Part shown: positions 62,296-64,000 of the stretch, one piece after another
Layout: each line of letters starts with the position of its first letter
Position numbering within the stretch: position 1 is the first letter of the stretch
From: Thalassia testudinum
Taxonomy: Eukaryota; Streptophyta; Magnoliopsida; Alismatales; Hydrocharitaceae
Reading direction: 5' to 3'
DNA length: 64,000 bases
NCBI GenBank assembly: GCA_037157565.1
Contig: JAZHRO010000039.1
Location: 45,136,001-45,200,000, forward strand
Translations under genes and position numbers: made by a program
The notes under the pieces: generated by a model
Seen by the model: the letters and a program-made list of their open reading frames with translations, nothing else
Databases searched by the model: none
What the model was told of the DNA's origin: nothing

Positions 62296-63448
62296 ATGGT
62301 ATGATGCATTACATTCTTGTGCTTAAACTCTTAGCAAAATGGCATGGCTGAAAGAAAATGTCAACATATCCTAGATGTGGCTTGTGGTATCATGCTTCAT
62401 ATGCATGTTCCAAAATCTTAATTACCTAGTAAATTGGGTCTCTTGTTCTGTTACTGTTAAACAGATTTCCATGTTTCTTTTTTTTCTGAGAGGTATTTCT
62501 ATGGAAGTGTTAATTGCTGGAAAGGAATTGTTTCGTCTACTCATGTATTTGGTTGCCTTCGCTTTGCCCATGTTTTTCATAGTGGTAAGTTATCTTCACA
62601 TTTGTTAGTATTTCTTTGGATTATGATTGGACTTAAAAGACTATAGGTGATATGATTCCATGCCTCATATACTACATCAATGCCAGGATGTTCAGATAAT
62701 TGTCTTCTCTACCTGATGAACCACTAATAGTACGCATCTTCTCTACATACCTTGATCCTTTTTGTCTACCGAGCCATGAAAACACCACAGTTTATGCCAA
62801 AAGAACAAGTCCTCTTGTGCGCATTGATGATATAATTGTTTGAAGAACATTACTACACTATTCTTAACATTTAAATTTCTCTACCATCACTGCACTCGTT
62901 TGAAGGGGATACTCCTTAAGTCTTGTGCCTCTTTTAAGTGGAAAGGCACCCCCTCATGGACAAAATTCCTTATCTTGGTATGTGCCTACCTCACATCTTG
63001 CTTACTAGTGTAAGGCTAGATTCTATTCAGGCTCACAAGATCTATATTGAAGCAGAACAAAATCCTTTGGAATAAGGCAAGCAAGGACTCACTGGGGGAA
63101 ATTTTGAGTATTAGCTACTACCTAGGAAGGGTAATTTGGTGTCCTGATATTAGCCAGTTTCATTCTTTCAACTACCTGTGGAAGAATTTGCAAATTAACA
63201 AAAACAGATGGATGGTTTTCCATCTCAAAGATAGACACTTTAATCTACAAGAATGCATGATGTGATGTCAGCTTTTTTGTCAGAAGGTACATGGAACTTG
63301 ATGGAGCTGCCTCCTTATGTTGATATTCTTGGCTGCCAATGGATGCTTACCATAATAAGATGTCAACTTGATGGAACTATGGCTTTCTTTAAGACTCGAT
63401 TTGTAGCAAAAGATTACATACGAACCTATGGGCTGATTGTTTTGGGAC
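62296..63448 (+). mobile_element. Sense Ty1/copia relic E11
   Basis: Integrase (GMAERKCQHILDVACG with frameshift, about 62340; ISMEVLIAGKELFRLL, about 62495) and the start of reverse transcriptase (SEGTWNLMELPPYVDILGCQ, about 63286; FKTRFVAKDYIRTYG) are recognisable. The section between is degenerate or replaced. The frame is cut at 63448 by E6. Confidence 0.75.
62474..62494 (-). repeat. 21-bp LINE-tail-like insertion in E11 integrase
   Basis: On the minus strand the insert contains CTCTCAG followed by an A-rich run. Flanking repeats ATTTCCATG (62465-62473) and ATTTCTATG (62495-62503) make the integrase residues ISM appear twice, showing directly that a segment was inserted with duplication. 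Confidence 0.6.
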
Positions 63449-63582
63449 TGTTGAGTTATGTACAGGGCATTTTTTATTGTTATTTGTAGTGAAGGGGTAT
63501 ACTTGTAATTCTCTCTCTAGAGCCTCTCTATATAAAGGCTCAGGGTTTCTCTGAATAAAGCTATGTCATTTCGATCCTAACA
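63449..63582 (+). repeat. 5' LTR of copia E6
   Basis: The 134-bp LTR begins TGTTGAGTTATGTAC, has a TATA box (CTATATAAAGG) and ends TCCTAACA, the canonical CA. The primer site TGGTATCAGTG follows at 63583. It is related to the E10 LTR. Confidence 0.82.
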
Positions 63583-64000
63583 TGGTATCAGTGTAAAGGT
63601 CCTAGACCGGTGGTCTGGTATCCTACCAACCCTAGTCTCCCACACAACCACTTAAACCCTAGCTCTCCTCTCCGGGTGCCGCCACCCATCTCCAGCGGCC
63701 TCCCAGGCGCCGCTACTCGTCTCTGGTGGTCCCCCCACACCGGCAATGGCCCCCCAGCACCTCTGCGACGGTGATTTGAGGGCTTGAGCACCCTTGCTTG
63801 GGCTCCCAACATCGTCGCCTAGGGGTTAGCACCATTGCCAATCACCTTGGGCCACCGCATCGACGATTTGAGGGCCTGAGCACTTGTGCTTGGGGTCCTA
63901 GCACTGTCGCCCGAGGGTTTCTTCCCCTTCACCAACCTTCCCAACGCCACCCAGGCCTCCCCTCGACTCTGTCGTCGTTGCCTAATCACTAGCAATGCTG
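63449..64000 (+). mobile_element. 5' end of Ty1/copia element E6, running off the window
   Basis: The LTR, primer site and a GC-rich leader with repeated GCCGCC/AGCACC phrases (63640-64000) match the layout of E3 and E5 before gag. No gag codons are reached. It interrupts the E11 reverse transcriptase. Confidence 0.8.

Noticed and set aside
1..64000. CRISPR arrays, bacterial operons, rRNA genes
   Set aside because: No regularly spaced repeats with unique spacers, no ribosome-binding-site gene clusters and no rRNA-like sequence were seen; the window is eukaryotic.

Overview
This is a plant nuclear window, almost certainly from an angiosperm with long, transposon-filled introns. The evidence is GT-AG introns of a plastid-type ABC1K (UbiB/ADCK) kinase gene, many short-LTR Ty1/copia elements primed by initiator Met-tRNA, plant L1-type LINEs, an RTE-type LINE, a Ty3/gypsy remnant, tRNA-derived SINEs and a Mutator-like element. 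The species cannot be fixed from sequence alone.

The one host gene seen is the 3' half of an ABC1K kinase on the + strand. Seven exons (16979-17069, 17190-17231, 17316-17424, 35197-35311, 43395-43444, 43578-43656, 44078-44128) join in one continuous frame carrying HADPHPGN and DFG. No upstream exon was recognised in 1-16978 and no downstream exon in 44129-64000, so the gene runs off both ends. Its introns of 17.8 kb, 8.1 kb and more than 19.8 kb hold nearly everything else.

Layout. 1-16978: copia E1 (109-5290); a tRNA SINE; an antisense copia relic E9 (about 7190-14960) split by copia E2 (8548-13629); then dispersed repeats X and Y. 17425-35196: LINE A (about 18476-27991), itself interrupted by repeat X, a SINE and an internally deleted copia E3 (22756-25958); then an antisense Ty3/gypsy relic (about 28300-34400) broken by antisense copia E10 and LINE B (29870-32912). 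35312-43394: copia E4 (35879-41108) carrying RTE1 (36194-37278), then antisense RTE2 (41619-43356) carrying a Mutator-like element (42149-43132). 44129-64000: antisense copia E7 (44597-54561) carrying copia E5 (47283-52563); LINE C (54965-56168); an LTR/PBS unit; a solo LTR; antisense and sense copia relics E8 and E11; and the 5' end of copia E6 running off the window.

Most boundaries are fixed by target-site duplications read directly from the sequence. The most unusual signals are (i) a set of 13-53 bp insertions that look like bare LINE 3' tails flanked by their own target duplications, (ii) copia LTRs ending in something other than CA, supported by five target-site duplications, (iii) an RTE insertion 23 bp from a splice acceptor that duplicates the probable branch-point region, and (iv) many in-place tandem duplications of 29-177 bp.
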